A stretch of DNA of 64,000 bases from Acheta domesticus (GCA_031308135.1 JAHLJT010009419.1:33776540-33840539), one strand, 5' to 3'; shown: positions 33,329 to 45,925, counted from the stretch's first letter. Notes: generated from the letters alone by a model not told the origin. Made by a program: numbers and translations.

Positions 33329-33469
33329 AATAGTAGTTTATGCAACTAGTTACTATATTAAGCTTTATTGCGTGAGTGCATGTTTTGAAATCGAGCTAGT
33401 TTAGGGGCGAGTTTTCAAATTTGTACGCGTGCAATAAAGCAATATTATAAACGAGTTGCATACACTATT
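33329..33469. mobile_element. Small foldback MITE (141 bp)
   Basis: AATAGTAGTTTATGCAACTA and GCTTTATTGCGTGAGTGCAT pair with TGCAATAAAGC and AGTTGCATACACTATT on the right, giving imperfect arms of about 60 bases. Confidence 0.75.
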
Positions 33470-33829
33470 TTTTTGTATAACAGCATTGTAAATTTATAAG
33501 AGAATCAAACAATTTTGCGAAACAACTTTCTTGTGACGTCTCTGGTATTTGACTTCTGTACAAAGAAAATGGTGGACGTCCATTCCGTTTACCTTTACCA
33601 CCCCACGATTCTCTCGTTGCGATTGGCTGACTGTGTGATGGGGATGATGCCATCCTTCATGCCGTAAAATACTAATACGTCATCATTTGTGCGGTAAAAT
33701 ACCCGATTATGAACGATTTCTTGCAACATGAAAGGTCTTTTATAATGCTCGTATACCAACAAATAATTTTCTGTGCAAAGATGTTTTCAAATGTTGCTTA
33801 TCATGACAATTTCTATCTTGACAGGTCAG

Positions 33830-34041
33830 TGGGCCGTACAGGCAACTACATTCACTGGTCAGACTTCCGTTTTGCTTCAGCTCGAACAGAGGCTGGCGCT
33901 GCATCAGCTGTCTTAAGCCGCAGGCGTGTACCCATTGTCTCGGAACGGTCGGGAGGCACCCAGAAGGCGTCGGACTTCCACATCATGCCAATTTTGTAAA
34001 TTCAAATTTTTTGCATCGATTTAATGAATATTCGATCAATA
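33830..34041 (+). other. Possible terminal exon or gene fragment (doubtful)
   Basis: A GC-richer block starts after TATCTTGACAG, a fair acceptor. One frame reads QWAVQATTFTGQT then LLQLEQRLALHQLS and stops; a second frame runs open to 33999. An AATAAA lies at about 34036. No family is recognised and no partner exons were found, so it may be chance or a retroposed fragment. Confidence 0.2.
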
Positions 34042-35270
34042 AAATGTTTAAAAATATATCTACTGCTACAATCTCCTCACAATCATTTGTTTATTAGTAT
34101 TTCAGGAGCAGTTCTGCAATGTTTTACAATTCAAATTTGATCAGTTTTCCGGAAAAGTGTATTTTCATAAAGTTAAACATTAAACAAGTTCGAAAGTTCA
34201 TATTATAAACAATTTCAACAAAAATAATTTTTATATATTAATACATTGCTTGAATTTTTTTTTAGATATAATCCCCTTCAGACTACAAAATTTCGTTGTT
34301 CTACATCAAATCCCAGCTGCTTAAAAATGATAATACTACCTTCAGTAAATTCGCCTACATTTCGCTTAAGATGGATTTTCAATTGTCATATATTCCGGGG
34401 ACAGTAAAAATGTATGTAATTACATGGACTTGGAATGAAGTGGGCACTCGCCGCGTTTTTGAGAGACCGCTCAACGCAATACGCGGAAGTCCCCGGGGCG
34501 TTCGCGCTAGCCATGCGCTCTAGCGGCAACATCTGTAACCTTGGCCGCCGCCGCCGCCGCAACGCACTTGAACTTGCCTTTACGTAACGCCAGCGCACAG
34601 CGTTTCATTAGGGCTCGCGGTACAATACGATGCGATGCGCTCAAGGGAAGCCGGTTTCCCCTTGCCTATTACGAGGTGGAAGTTTTCGTTTTTCACAACT
34701 CGGGGTCTTGCCATTGGCCCGTGAATGCATTTTTCTTTCTTCTCGAGGAAATTATATAGCATCCTCTGCGTGTTTCTACCATTTTTATTGTGAGCGAGGA
34801 ATAATAACGCCGGAATCTGGCAACCTGCTGCCCATTTCGTATCCTGAAGAAGTAGTAAGCCAAGAGGAACTTCACCTCGTGGGAAAGATAAACGACAATT
34901 GCCTCCAAATATTTTACCTCCGAAGACATTAAGAGATATATGCTTACATTATTAGCCTCGCGGAAGGGATATAGTCTTTTTTTTTCAACCTTCTGCACTT
35001 CAAATTTTTTCTGCACTACATTTTCATTCAAAGGATTTTATTTTTCCTACTTAATAATTTTTAAAAAATGAAAAGACTTATCTAGCATTTTCTGAAGCTA
35101 TAAACTACACAAACGTATAGACCAGCAATAAGGCATTTAGGATCACCCCCGTATTATCCCCATGTATAAAGAGAAAATGAATACATTTGATAAAGACGCC
35201 ATTAAGTCAGAATTGTTTGTAAATGTTTTTGTGAAGATTAATTTTGATTGTGATGTTTCAGATATAGTAA
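34042..35270. other. Intergenic, with a CpG-rich islet
   Basis: AT-rich, except that 34440-34690 is GC/CpG-rich with a (GCC)6 run near 34541. No exon is supported in it. Confidence 0.4.
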
Positions 35271-35545
35271 AAACACGGTCGGACGGGTCGGGTCGGTACG
35301 GGTCGGGTCGGGTCGGTTCGGACCGGGCCGGATCTGGTCAGGGCGGGTCGAGAGGGGGAAACGGTGGGAGTAGTTGTGGTGTACGGTGCGGAGGGGCGGG
35401 GCTGGGAGGGGAGGGGGCGGGGCGGGGCGGGGCGGGGCGGGGCAGGGCCGAGCCGGGCCGGGCCGGATCTGGTCAGGGAGGGTCGAGAGGGGGAAACGGT
35501 GGAAGTAGTTGTGGTGTGGTTGGAGAGGCGACGTGGTGCACACTG
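35270..35545. repeat. G-rich low-complexity array with a 135-bp direct repeat
   Basis: GGGTC and GGGGC words dominate the + strand. The unit GGCCGGATCTGGTCAGG through GTAGTTGTGGTGT occurs at 35326-35382 and again at 35461-35517 with few changes. Long open frames on both strands here are composition artefacts. Confidence 0.9.
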
Positions 35546-35599
35546 AGAGCGGAGGAGTAAACAGGGAAGACGGAGCCTAGCTTTGATAGATTGATTGGT

Positions 35600-36010
35600 G
35601 ATTCCGGGCGCGTCAACTGTTAAGGTCGTTAGTCCTGTATGTATGATACATGTTTTTTCTCGAATGGTGGCGGTAATCTTCCTCGCTAGATAGAGAGATG
35701 TAGCGCAAACCTACTGTGGGCTAGCGGGGTTTTCCTCAACCAGGTATCTCCCAACAGCGTCCCACCCGGGACAAGCTCTATACTACCGAGCGGCATATAT
35801 GGTAGTGTGGCGCATGTTAATTCAAGTGTGTGTAATTAAGGGGTGAGAATACGACAAGGAAGAGGAAGGAAAGATCGCGCGCGGTCCGTGGCTCATTTGT
35901 TAGGGATCTGCTCCAGCATTCACCTGGTGTTGATCGGAGAAACCACGGAAATATACCGATCAGAGCACCGGCTAGAATTCTCCTCCGGGCTGAACTTGAC
36001 CTACACTCTT
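35600..36010 (-). repeat. Family B dispersed repeat, copy 2
   Basis: The complement of GGTTTTCCTCAACCAGGTAT matches copy 1. Continuing rightward, GGTGTTGATCGGAGAAACCA and TAGAATTC(T/A)CCTCC are shared with 45590-45800 and 52230-52640. Confidence 0.7.
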
Positions 36011-37714
36011 TTTCACGTCGCGTCGTGAAGGCACAATGGGCTCTTATAGACAATGTTACTCTTACGGAAAAATCTCGTGCACTGTTGCCAAATCGCGTAG
36101 TTGCAAAAGTAAGAAGAAAAATCAAAGTCTTGTAGAGAAAATGACGAGGAACACGAAGGTAATCATGAAAACTATGTCATTCATTAGCTTTTTAAATAAA
36201 ATATTTTTTGCTCGATTTCTGCGGAACTGATTTTTAAACACCTTTTTATTTAGACCGTTAAAACAAAAGTCGGTAGAATTGTTTTGGAAAAAATCGATAC
36301 AATATATCAGTCTCCTCAGCTAGGGGAGATGCTTTCATTTTATCAATAGGTTAAAACGTGTCTCTAAAATAAATAAATTGTCACCGAAGATGTGTGAATT
36401 TTTAATTTGTGCGTTAAAACATATCGTCGCTGGGAAATTTTCGTTCTTGAAATACAATTAAAAACGTCCAGCGGCAAAGTTGTGAGTAAAATGATGAGAA
36501 TATTTTCTATTATCACACGAAGGTCTTCTGATGCATTACTTTTATGTAATTGATGTTTCTTTTGAAGTTGAGCCGCGTGCGACGTGACACGACGACGTGA
36601 AGCTCGACGGAAAGACAAGGCGGAGAAGGAGGATGTGTCCCCCGTAGGGAAGAATGGAAGTGTTTTTTTATATGATCTCATCAGCGGAAGGGACTTTCCA
36701 AATCAAAAAACTTGAATGATCACCAGGAGCCCCTTCGAGAATTTCATACTGCTGGATCTTCTGGTCAGTCTTGATTTTTTCTGGTGGATGTGAGTGAAGA
36801 TGGTGGATGTATAGTGGTAAAGAAAAGTAGGTACGTAAATTAATGAATCGTGTAGCAGATTAATTTTAAAAGGTCTACATAGATCTCAGGGAAAAGAGTG
36901 AAATTATTAAGTGGTAAAAACATTTTCAAAATATTCAAAAACTTAAAAGGAAAACATCCAAAAACAAAGTCAATCATTTGAATGAATTTTGCAGAGCAAT
37001 AGACATAAGTAGACATTCCTTCTTTAGAATGAAAACGGAAAATAATAATGAAGAAATACCAACCCCGAGAAAAATAAAGTAAACTGTACTAGTACGTAAT
37101 CAGTAGGAAAATTAAGTTCGACGATTTTGTACATATGGTATGTCTCAATTTCCACGCGTATCTATTTTTAAATGTTCCTGCAACAATCGTGTATATAATG
37201 AAAGATGTTAATGGCACTTACCAAATTTCAAATATTATACATTTTATCGTTTATTGATATACATGGTATTTCAATATGAAAAGTGAGGAAAAAAGACAGA
37301 AACGATAGAAAGAAATTACATAATAATGTGCCGAAATTTACAACTACGAGAAATGCGACAGTTTAGAAGTGAGAAAAGGAACATAATGTACTACCACGAA
37401 AGTTGGATAAATATTGTTCATAGTAGTTTCATTTATTTCATAAATTAATTAATCAATATTTGACGGCTGAATCAACAATTTACGATCTTTTTCATTTTAT
37501 AACAACATCTAAACGGTCACTATTTACTTTAATAAAAATATTACGACTACAATAACAATAAGTGTGCAAAGAAACAAGATTTTCAGTAAATACATATATT
37601 GAGAAAGGTAGCTGTGATTTTGATGATTCTAGAGCGAGCGGGCAAGCGAACGTGTGGCGTCGGCAACAACGCGTGGATATTCAGTAAGACATATTCTGCC
37701 TTCACAACATGAAC
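36011..37714. other. Intergenic, nothing recognised
   Basis: AT-rich spacer with short open frames only and no repeat family that I can match. Confidence 0.5.
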
Positions 37715-37795
37715 CCGACGGGACTGGAAACTAGGTCCTCCGGGTCAGAGGCACTGCAGTAACAGTGGATGTCCTGAGCCACCTGCCCCGATCGG
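37715..37795 (-). repeat. tRNA-like unit, minus strand (weak)
   Basis: GGACTGGAAACTAGGTCC followed by GTCCTGAGCCACCTG resembles the inverted B-box and A-box ends seen at 45838 and 52922, but the B box is degraded. GC-rich purine sequence follows. Confidence 0.3.
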
Positions 37796-37950
37796 AGCCT
37801 GGCGGGGGGGCGGAGGAGACGGAGCGGGACAGAATGGAGCGAGACAGAGAGACTGGGCATGGCGTGGCAAGGATATAAATGAAATTACATCCATTACACC
37901 ATGAATAGAATTCATTACTCTTCGTCTTCAGAAGGTGATTGCGATAAATA

Positions 37951-37980
37951 CGAGGGTGGTCTGTACAGTTTCCGGCCTCG
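37951..37980. mobile_element. mariner-type terminal inverted repeat, solitary
   Basis: TA followed by CGAGGGTGGTCTGTACAGTT is a typical mariner end. It is probably one end of the decayed element whose transposase remnant lies at 38498-38846, but the opposite end is not seen. Confidence 0.6.
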
Positions 37981-38497
37981 TCTTTTGATCGCTGAACTTC
38001 TCATTCATGGTTTTTTCACCATTTAGTAAAAAAAACGGACAGACGTTTTGCTTTCAGTTGGTTTTTCGGTGTCAAGGAGCCACAATACAGGGACTCTGGC
38101 TGCATCAGGTGTTAGGAGATTTTTTTTCTTAATTTAGCAACTGGATTTATCCACTTTTTCATTACCAGGGTCCTGTAATAAGTTTTTCTGCCGAAAATCC
38201 GCAGTTTTTTCTCGTAGCATTACAAAACTTTTCCTATACTATGCGTACGTATGTATCCGGGAATGAAAAAAAGAAAAACATGGTATTGGTTTGAGATGGA
38301 AAAGGGATAATCATAATAGATTATCATGAGAAAGTTAATGTTATAACTAGGTAATAGCGTTATAATCACATAATCGTTATTACCCAGTAAAACTATAATT
38401 GTAGAGGATATCCTGAAAGCAAGGTTACAAGATTTGTAACACACACACCATAATTGCTAATATTCAAATGAAACTCATAGGGAAAATAGTACAGGGA

Positions 38498-38846
38498 TTA
38501 AATCAGTCTTTTAACATAATGACAATTTACTTCAATACATTTTGTCAATCGTGGGACAATGTTTGTCACTCCATCATAAAGGTGTGCCGCCATCTCCTTA
38601 ATCCACTTCCCCACTTCGTATTATTCCTCGATGTCATCAGAAAAGAGTTTTCCACTCAGATGTTCGTTTAGAGAACAGATGATAGTCACTAAGTGTGAGG
38701 TTGGGTCTGTGAGAGGGGTGATTTAAAACCTTCCGACCAAATGTCAATAACTCACGCGTTGCCCCAAAGCAGTGCACACGAGCACTGCCATGAAGAGACA
38801 GACTTCCTTCGTCTTCTTGTGACGATTGTTTTGAAATTATGTCCAC
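38498..38846 (-). pseudogene. mariner transposase remnant (C-terminal part)
   Basis: The minus strand reads KVLNHPSHRP then LTLSDYHLF, the block around the last catalytic Asp of mariner transposases. After a frameshift come KWIKEMAAHLYDG, LTKCIEVNCHYVK and a stop, the family's C-terminus. A stop and a frameshift show the copy is dead. The N-terminal HTH part is missing. Confidence 0.85.
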
Positions 38847-38950
38847 AACTAAAATTGAAATCCCGTACCCTTTTCGTTACATTTTGCTGCGGCTAAACAA
38901 ACGATTATAAAATACTGATTATGTTTCTAAGCGTTTGTTTTAAACAAATG

Positions 38951-41939
38951 AATCGCGGCGGCGCTCATCCCCTTCGCATTCAGGCAGCGTGCCCTTCGCA
39001 CTTGGCGGGAGACAATTTGAGAGCACTCATCTTACACCGTTACTGCAAGGAGAGTCGGGACGCTACCTAAGTCCGTTATCACTCGTTTGCTTCAGCTATC
39101 TTTCCACTATAGCAGTGGAATTAACTGCAAAAAATACAATCTCACGCCACCTTTCTTTCCGGATATCCCTCGAACTTTTACACATATTCTTAACTCACGT
39201 GTTCTACGCAGAGATAGTTTTTATGTTATTCAAAATTCTAAGGCAACTTCATTGACTTCTTTGAATTCTGAAGAAGAAATCATTCTCTGACTGAGCAAAT
39301 GAAAAATTAAGAGAACGTTTCCCACGGATGTGTTCATTTTCGTTCCGAAACAGGATTACCGATCATAAGTAACACAATACAAGATGATTACCAGCAAGTT
39401 TATTCATAATAGTGGAAAGAAATCTCTCATCAAATAAACATATCCTACACAATCTCCCAAGAAATACAATTTTTTCCTGACGACGTTTTAGAACAAATAT
39501 TTCTGACTTCCTCTTTTCTCTTCCTGGCTTTTCTAATCATCGATCCTCAATTAATTGTTGATCTGATAGGTACTCGGCAGTGAATGTCAGTAGGTTCCAA
39601 AAGTGAATGTACGAGAAACACACTTCTCTTGCAATGAAGGCTCTAATTTATTTGCGAAAATTCCCAACGTCTTTGAATGTATCCGCTAGTGACTGAGTCA
39701 ATGGAAGTCAGATGTCGCCAGTAAGAGTAAGTTTTATAGTTCAAAACTATTGGTAAGAATATAATCTTCACTGATGAAGGGTTGAAAAAACTTTCATTCT
39801 TGATATAGAAATTTAACAAGTTTTGGGCTTTGCTCTACAAACATAGTCATCGGCTCTCTTTCTTATAAATTATACATTCTTTCTGAATGATCTAAATATC
39901 GAGGTCATTTTTTGAGAATTTTGTCGATCTCTCAAAAATAGAAGTAATACCGCAAAAAACATTAAAGTTAAAATTTCAAAACGTTTATTACAAAGCAAAA
40001 ATTATTTCAGGTGATGCCTATAATGCTAATAAATTGAAATTATATTTCCGTAGTAACCAATCTTCAGTTTAGTGTTCCTCATTGTTTTGAATAGAAATCC
40101 TTAACAGAAAACTTGTAAAGATATTCAAGAGTTTCTATTCAAGGGGTTTCTACAAAAACGATCAATTACATGAAGCAAACCACGTATCCATATTCGAAAA
40201 TTAATTTAAAAAACTATTCACTGTTAAGTGGAAGATATTTGACCTCAAAGAATCCTTGCAATCTTCGAACTACCGGTATTCTGTGTCGACATTTTTTTTC
40301 TGGGTTCACTCTCTTCAGATGTTCAAAAAAGGACCTTTAAAGTGGCATTACTTGTTTCTCAATAAAACGCCCTTCTGCACAATTGCTTTTATATCACAGA
40401 TACCATGTAGGTCCATTTTGCATTTCATAGAGACCTATTGGGTTTCCTCCGTAAACTTCTCATTTTTCTCATAACGTATTCGTACATTCGTACAACATAT
40501 ATGTACTATCGTATTTTCCTTTGTACTCCTAAGTATGCGAGAGAGTAAAAACGCAAATTTGCTCGAAATTCAAGTTTGCCTGTACTTAATAATAGGCATT
40601 CCACACCCTTTTTTTTGTCTTACCTGATGTTCGTACTGGAAGAATTGGTCAAAGGATAATAGTAATAATGACGAATCTGCTATCGCGATGTTACGTGGGG
40701 GGATAGCTACAGGTTGAAGCTCTCATGAAATTAGGGTTTGTAATTTTCGTTTTGCTCTTTGCATCATTGTTTGTGTAAGCTTATTCACAGTTTTCCTGTT
40801 ATTTGGGCTTTCAAACATCGCATCCTTTACTACCATGAGTGGGTGCTGATTACGTGGGGATTCCTCTGCGTTTTTGTAATTTCCGAAAAAATGCTATTAT
40901 AAACTAAAAGCCAACTAGGGAGAAATTTAATAATCTCTAAATAAATCTTTTTCTGACATATTTCAACATCCATTTTTCTCTCGTCTCGGGAGCTATCACA
41001 AATCATATGTTTACATACAAGCATGTTTTAATAAGACAGGCACTTCCTACATTTTTTTGCATATTTTCACCTCTCTGATTTTACTCTACGTTTTTAACAG
41101 TTATTCTAAAAATAGATCGCTCTGTAACATAATGCCTGAGGTTCGGCCCGGGACTCGACGCGGGAACGCCAAGAGAATTTTGGACTTTCCTGCACCCCAA
41201 CAAACACAATAGTTATCCTGAAGGAAATAAAGCTATCCATTAATAAAGTTTATTGTCCGCACTTTTATTTTTACGTACGGAGATCGTGGCTAATGGCCCA
41301 CAAACAGTACGTTTTTCCTTCCCCGTGATATTTTGGATATTGGAGTACCAATGTTTTTAGCCTCTTCAGGCATGCAACATATTTTCTTTTGGCTTGAGCT
41401 TTTACCGTTCGTCCCATTGAAAATTCAACGATGGACGTTTTCGTATCTGTTTGTTCTTTTTGGAGCTGTTACTGCTCTAGCTGCACATTGTTTAGACTTT
41501 GTCAGTCGACATTGCCAGTAGGTCTTACCTTTACAATCCCTTGATCTATAATAAATTAATTATATTAAGAGACGTTTTGGTTTTCTTCTAGACGAAAGTT
41601 TACTTTTTGGATCGTTAGCCATTCTTGCAACTTTGGGCCAAAACAAACACCTAGGAACTTTTAAAAAAACGAATTAAGAACCTAGAAAGGTATCCTAAGA
41701 ACGGATTTTGAACAAAGCATCATTTTTTAGATAATTAAACAACCGTAAAGTTGGGAAACTCAAAGTATAGTAACAAGGAAGAACGATTAGGAAAACATTA
41801 GGAAAAAAACAATTAAGAAATTTTTAATGGAAAAATTGACATTAGGAAGAAATTGTTAGAAAAGTGTATAGGAATCCGTTTACATTACTTCCTGCACCAC
41901 ACCGCCCCGTGTCCAGCCACACTTGACCATACCGTATAT
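38951..41939. other. Intergenic, nothing recognised
   Basis: AT-rich spacer. No open frame shows domain-like content, and no splice-site pair with coding composition is visible. Confidence 0.5.
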
Positions 41940-42470
41940 TGGAGCGGGGCGGGCCGGGGGCCGGAGACATGATGCAGAGCCAGGGCGAGACGGGCAGGGT
42001 GAAGCGGTACAAGGCGGAGGACGGTGGCGAGACGGGGACGGGACCGGGGCGGGACGGGCTCGGGACGGGCTCGGGACGGGGGCGGAACGGGGACGGGACG
42101 GAGGCGGGACGGCGACGGGACCGGGGCGGCACGGGGGCGGAACGGGGCGGAACGGGGCGGAACGGGGGCGGGACGGGGGCGGGACGGCGGCGGGACGGGG
42201 GCGGGACGGGGGCGGGACGGAGGCGGGACGGGGCCGGGACGGGGGCGGAACGGGGACGGGCGGGACGGGGGCGGACCGGGGCGGAATGGGGGCGGAACGG
42301 GGGCGGGACGGGGGCGGTGCGGGGCCGGGACGGGGACGGGACAGGGCGAGACGGGGGTGGGACGGGGGCAGGAGGAGCGAGGCGGGGGAGTGAGGCGGGG
42401 CAGCGAGGCGGGCAGAGCGGGGCGGGACGGAGCGGGACGGGGGGGCGGGGCGGGCCGGAGGGAGTCGGTA
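41940..42470. repeat. G-rich minisatellite-like array (about 530 bp)
   Basis: Irregular tandem units of about 10-12 bases, mostly GGGGGCGGGAC, GGGACGG and GGGGCGGAAC, keep nearly all G on the + strand. Many G runs at 1-4 base spacing make it a strong G-quadruplex candidate. Open frames in all phases (Gly/Arg/Asp or Pro/Arg/Ser repeats) are artefacts of the repeat. Confidence 0.95.
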
Positions 42471-42830
42471 GGGGGCAGGGCGGGGCGGAGCACGTGCCGT
42501 GGGCGCCGGGCACTCCGCGTGCGCGCGCATCTCACGCCGCGCCGGCGCGCGTCCCTCCTCGAGGTCGCGCGTGCGTGCGCTCCGCCACAACATGCCCCCG
42601 CGCAAGGCCCCGCACGCACGCGAGCACGCCCGCGCTCAACGCTCGACGCTTGAAAGAAACGCCCGCTCCGTTGCGACCATTCGCTCTGTCGGGACATTCT
42701 AACTCGAAGAAGAGGGCAGGAAAAACCCACCACAACAGGCTTTCGAATGAAGCTTTCGCACAGAGATCACGAGAAACATCCGTTTCGTCCTTTCACGTCA
42801 TAGGAAGGTCTCTGCTCGCGTAGAAAAATA
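42471..42830. other. CpG-rich flank of the G-rich array
   Basis: The G-rich array passes into about 200 bases of CG-dense, non-repetitive sequence (GCGCGCGCATCTCACGCCGC) and then normal composition. It could be a CpG island or promoter, but no exon or TATA element is supported. Confidence 0.35.
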
Positions 42831-44088
42831 CACGCTCGATTTCGGGCTGCCTTGAAAGAAGCGGACGTGGGAGCTTGCTCCTCCCCTCAACATGTACATA
42901 ATTTATCAAAATATATGAAATAAATATTTCAATACCATATATTTGTAAATTTCAAACAATTTAAAGTAGATAGAGTAGAATTATGAATAAAGATGTAACT
43001 TAAATGAGCAATCTACAAATTGAAAGAAATCTATCAATTGCATATGATTTCTATAAATAAATTAAAAGTTGTGTTCTTAATATTTTAAATGCCACACCCT
43101 CAAATGTTTTCCGAAGCCTATCTTGTACATAATTTCAAATTTATTAGCAATCAGAGCTCGCGATGAGTCTACTACCACTCTAATAAACAAGGAAAACCAT
43201 ACAAGTACAAAATATTATCTTTTAGTTCCTGAATACTTAATGCGATGCTGTTTATGATCGAGAGTTTATGATCTCGCCTTTGATCGAGAGTTTTCGCAAC
43301 TTTCCCACTATTTGTTTGGTCGACAAAAAATAATTTTTTCATCCACTTACCATTCTTCAAACATTTGATAGCCAATGCCTTTCATTTCTTCATCCATTCA
43401 TTCATACATTCTTACATTCATTCACTTGCCTTTACTTCTTTCGCACGTCATTACTAGCAGAACCATTGCGATTACTTCGCACAAAAGGAAGAACTGTAGA
43501 AAAGTTACAACAGAAAAGTACAGCTTATGCACTCTACGGTAAATCAAAAACCGAAAAAATATTACTTGTGTGGTTCAGTATTTAGTAGTAGCCTGAAGTT
43601 GCAGAAAAGCTGCTGTCGAGTATGTAGAAAATGGGTCCTGGAGCAGCAAAAATTGACTCTTCTGTAAACGGTCCACATTAAAACTGAAGTCTCTTTATTT
43701 TTTTCCTTTCTTTCTTTCTTGTCGCGTCACGTAAGCGGTGTTTTATGTAGTGACATACTGGGCATTAGCATTCAATCGGAACGCTCAGTATGAGAAAAGG
43801 AGAAATAACCATAAAATAAAATCTTTTCTGCTGCAAAACTGTTTCTATACAATTAGAGACTATACTAACCATCAAAAAGAAAAATAATGTTCATTTAAAA
43901 AAAACAATGATATATAGTGAATTACTTTACATTTGCTTTGTATAATTTTTAAAAAAGACTTAATACGCCTGCAACAAGTAATGTACTTCAGCTTCTGGAT
44001 CAATGACCCCCAGCTCGATCAGGTGTTTGTCCTGTTTCCATGATCCTTGAACAAATGCTGAGATGGCCCCTTGTTTTGCTTCTGGACG
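42831..44088. other. Intergenic, nothing recognised
   Basis: AT-rich spacer with a short ATTCATT-type simple repeat near 43390-43430. Confidence 0.5.
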
Positions 44089-44465
44089 TAAATGTAGCTT
44101 CACTATGCGCACGTTTTGTTGAGCACTCCTTTTGCTTTTAGTGGTAGGAGTAGAGCTGAGGGTGAGTTACTATTTTGTTATCAATGCAGAAAAATCGCAT
44201 CTGCCTTTCGTTTACCGTTGCAAGTATGTTTTCTATAACTCGGGAAAGAAATATCTATTTTTTTTCAAATGTTGCTTATCTCGCACTTTTTTAAATTTTA
44301 TTATTAAAACTTTTTTTATATTGTATTCGTCTTTCAACCATCGTATTTATAATTAAAATGTTGGGAAGGGTTTGTGGAAATTAAGAAAACGTGCGCAAAT
44401 AATCTTTTACCCCATACGTCATATACAGTTTTCACTGTTTTTTGACAAAATAAATCAAATCAAAT
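44089..44465 (+). repeat. Family C retroposon, longest copy
   Basis: It runs from GTAAATGTAGCTTCACT through TTGTTGAGCACTCCTTTTGC, CGTCTTTCAACCATCGTATT and CATATACAGTTTTCACTG to an AAATAAATCAAATCAAAT tail. It links the partial copies at 18560 and 30634 into one family. Confidence 0.75.
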
Positions 44466-45589
44466 GTATGTATTTTTCAGTCAAAATGGAAACTATTTAT
44501 TTTTGGATTTTTTTCAGAGTTTTTTCGGTATTTCGAAAAACCAATGACACCTCTCACAAGTCCACAAGAAGTTTAGTTTTTCGTCAATTTAAACGTGTTC
44601 AGAATTAGTAATGGACGTTATCTAAAACCAATGAAAGGAGGTAAGTTTACAATTTATGGACTAATACACTCACTATTCACAGTGAATATAGTTACTGAAA
44701 AGTCACTGAAAATGTAATGGAAATGTTTTATGTTTACCAAGATCTGTTCAAGTATGTAGTGGACTGCGAAAGGAAATTCCGTATTCACTTAAACATGTAA
44801 TGCATCAAATATAATCACTGAAACATTTTTGTAAAAGAAGCCATATGTCAAATAATTACTGAACTTTGAATCAATATACACTCACTAATCTTTATATTTT
44901 TAAAACACTCAGTCTTCTAACTAAAAAAAAGCATTTTTGGTTTGCTAACGCGTAATCTCACACTTATTTACGAGCTCACAAGTTTAATCGCGCTAGACCA
45001 CGGAACGTCAACCGCTTTCGATAGATCGATCGCAACCCCCATAACAAAACGGCTTAATACAGTTTAAGCAGACAAGCGTTCAATCCATTAATTTTAAGAT
45101 ATTTTTAAGATAAAGATTAATTTTAAGATAAATTTAGTGTTTATGCTACAAAACCGTTTAATAAAAGTAAGTGATCACACACCTAAGACAGACTACTTTT
45201 CGTTTGAAAAAAAAATCGCCTAATTTGTTGAAAAGAAAGCTCATGCACCTTTCTAAGCGAAAACCCTGGGATTTCAAATTCAAGATACTCCTAACAGAAA
45301 AGCGTTTATTTCTTGGCTTTGTCGCTCGGAGAGCTCTTAACCAGGGCTGTTCAAATGCGAGATTTCGGGCCAAACGTCCCGCAGGCGCTCGCTGCAGCGT
45401 TGCGCGTGCTTCTCCGTACCATTAGACTCTTTTACCTCTCCTTTCCCTTCTGTATCAGCACAGCGAGCAGTGCCTCTTCCCTCCCTCCAGGCTGATTCGA
45501 CAAGCACAGCACAACCCGCTGGCTCACAGGTAAGAGCTGGCCGGGTTCCCACAATCGCCCTTTTGAGTAGCTTTACTCGAAACTCCCCA

Positions 45590-45840
45590 CTAATCTCCCT
45601 ACATGTATGGTAGTGTAGAGCATATGAGTTATGTGTAAGGTGAGAGGATACGATAAATAAGAGGAAGAAAAGATCGCACGCAGTCTCTGGCCCGTCTTTT
45701 AGGGTACTGTTCGAGCATTCGCCTGGTGTTGATCGGAGAAACCACGGAAAACTACTGATCAGAGCAGCCGGCCGCTAGAATTCACCTCCAGGCAGCAACT
45801 TAATTCGACCTAACTGTCTAGCTAGTGTCGAAAATCCTAC
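45590..45840 (-). repeat. Family B dispersed repeat, copy 3
   Basis: GGTGTTGATCGGAGAAACCA and CCGGC-C-GCTAGAATTCACCT match copies at 35600 and 52230. It joins a tRNA-like unit through ATTCGACCTAAC and CTAGTGTCGAAAAT. Confidence 0.7.
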
Positions 45841-45925
45841 CACCGGCGGAACTCGAACCTAGGACCTTCCAGACAGAGGCACTGCATGACATCAGTTGAT
45901 ACGCTGAGCCACATCTTCTGGTCCC
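45838..45925 (-). repeat. tRNA-like unit attached to family B, minus strand
   Basis: GGAACTCGAACC (45848-45859) is a minus-strand B box, and GATACGCTGAGCCAC is the A-box side. The tRNA-sized unit directly follows family B sequence, which suggests a composite tRNA-headed SINE. Confidence 0.55.

Noticed and set aside
41842..42823. Several overlapping frames of 150-294 codons on both strands
   Set aside because: They are Gly/Arg/Asp or Pro/Arg/Ser repeats produced by the G-rich array; open in all phases, no domain, no splice context.
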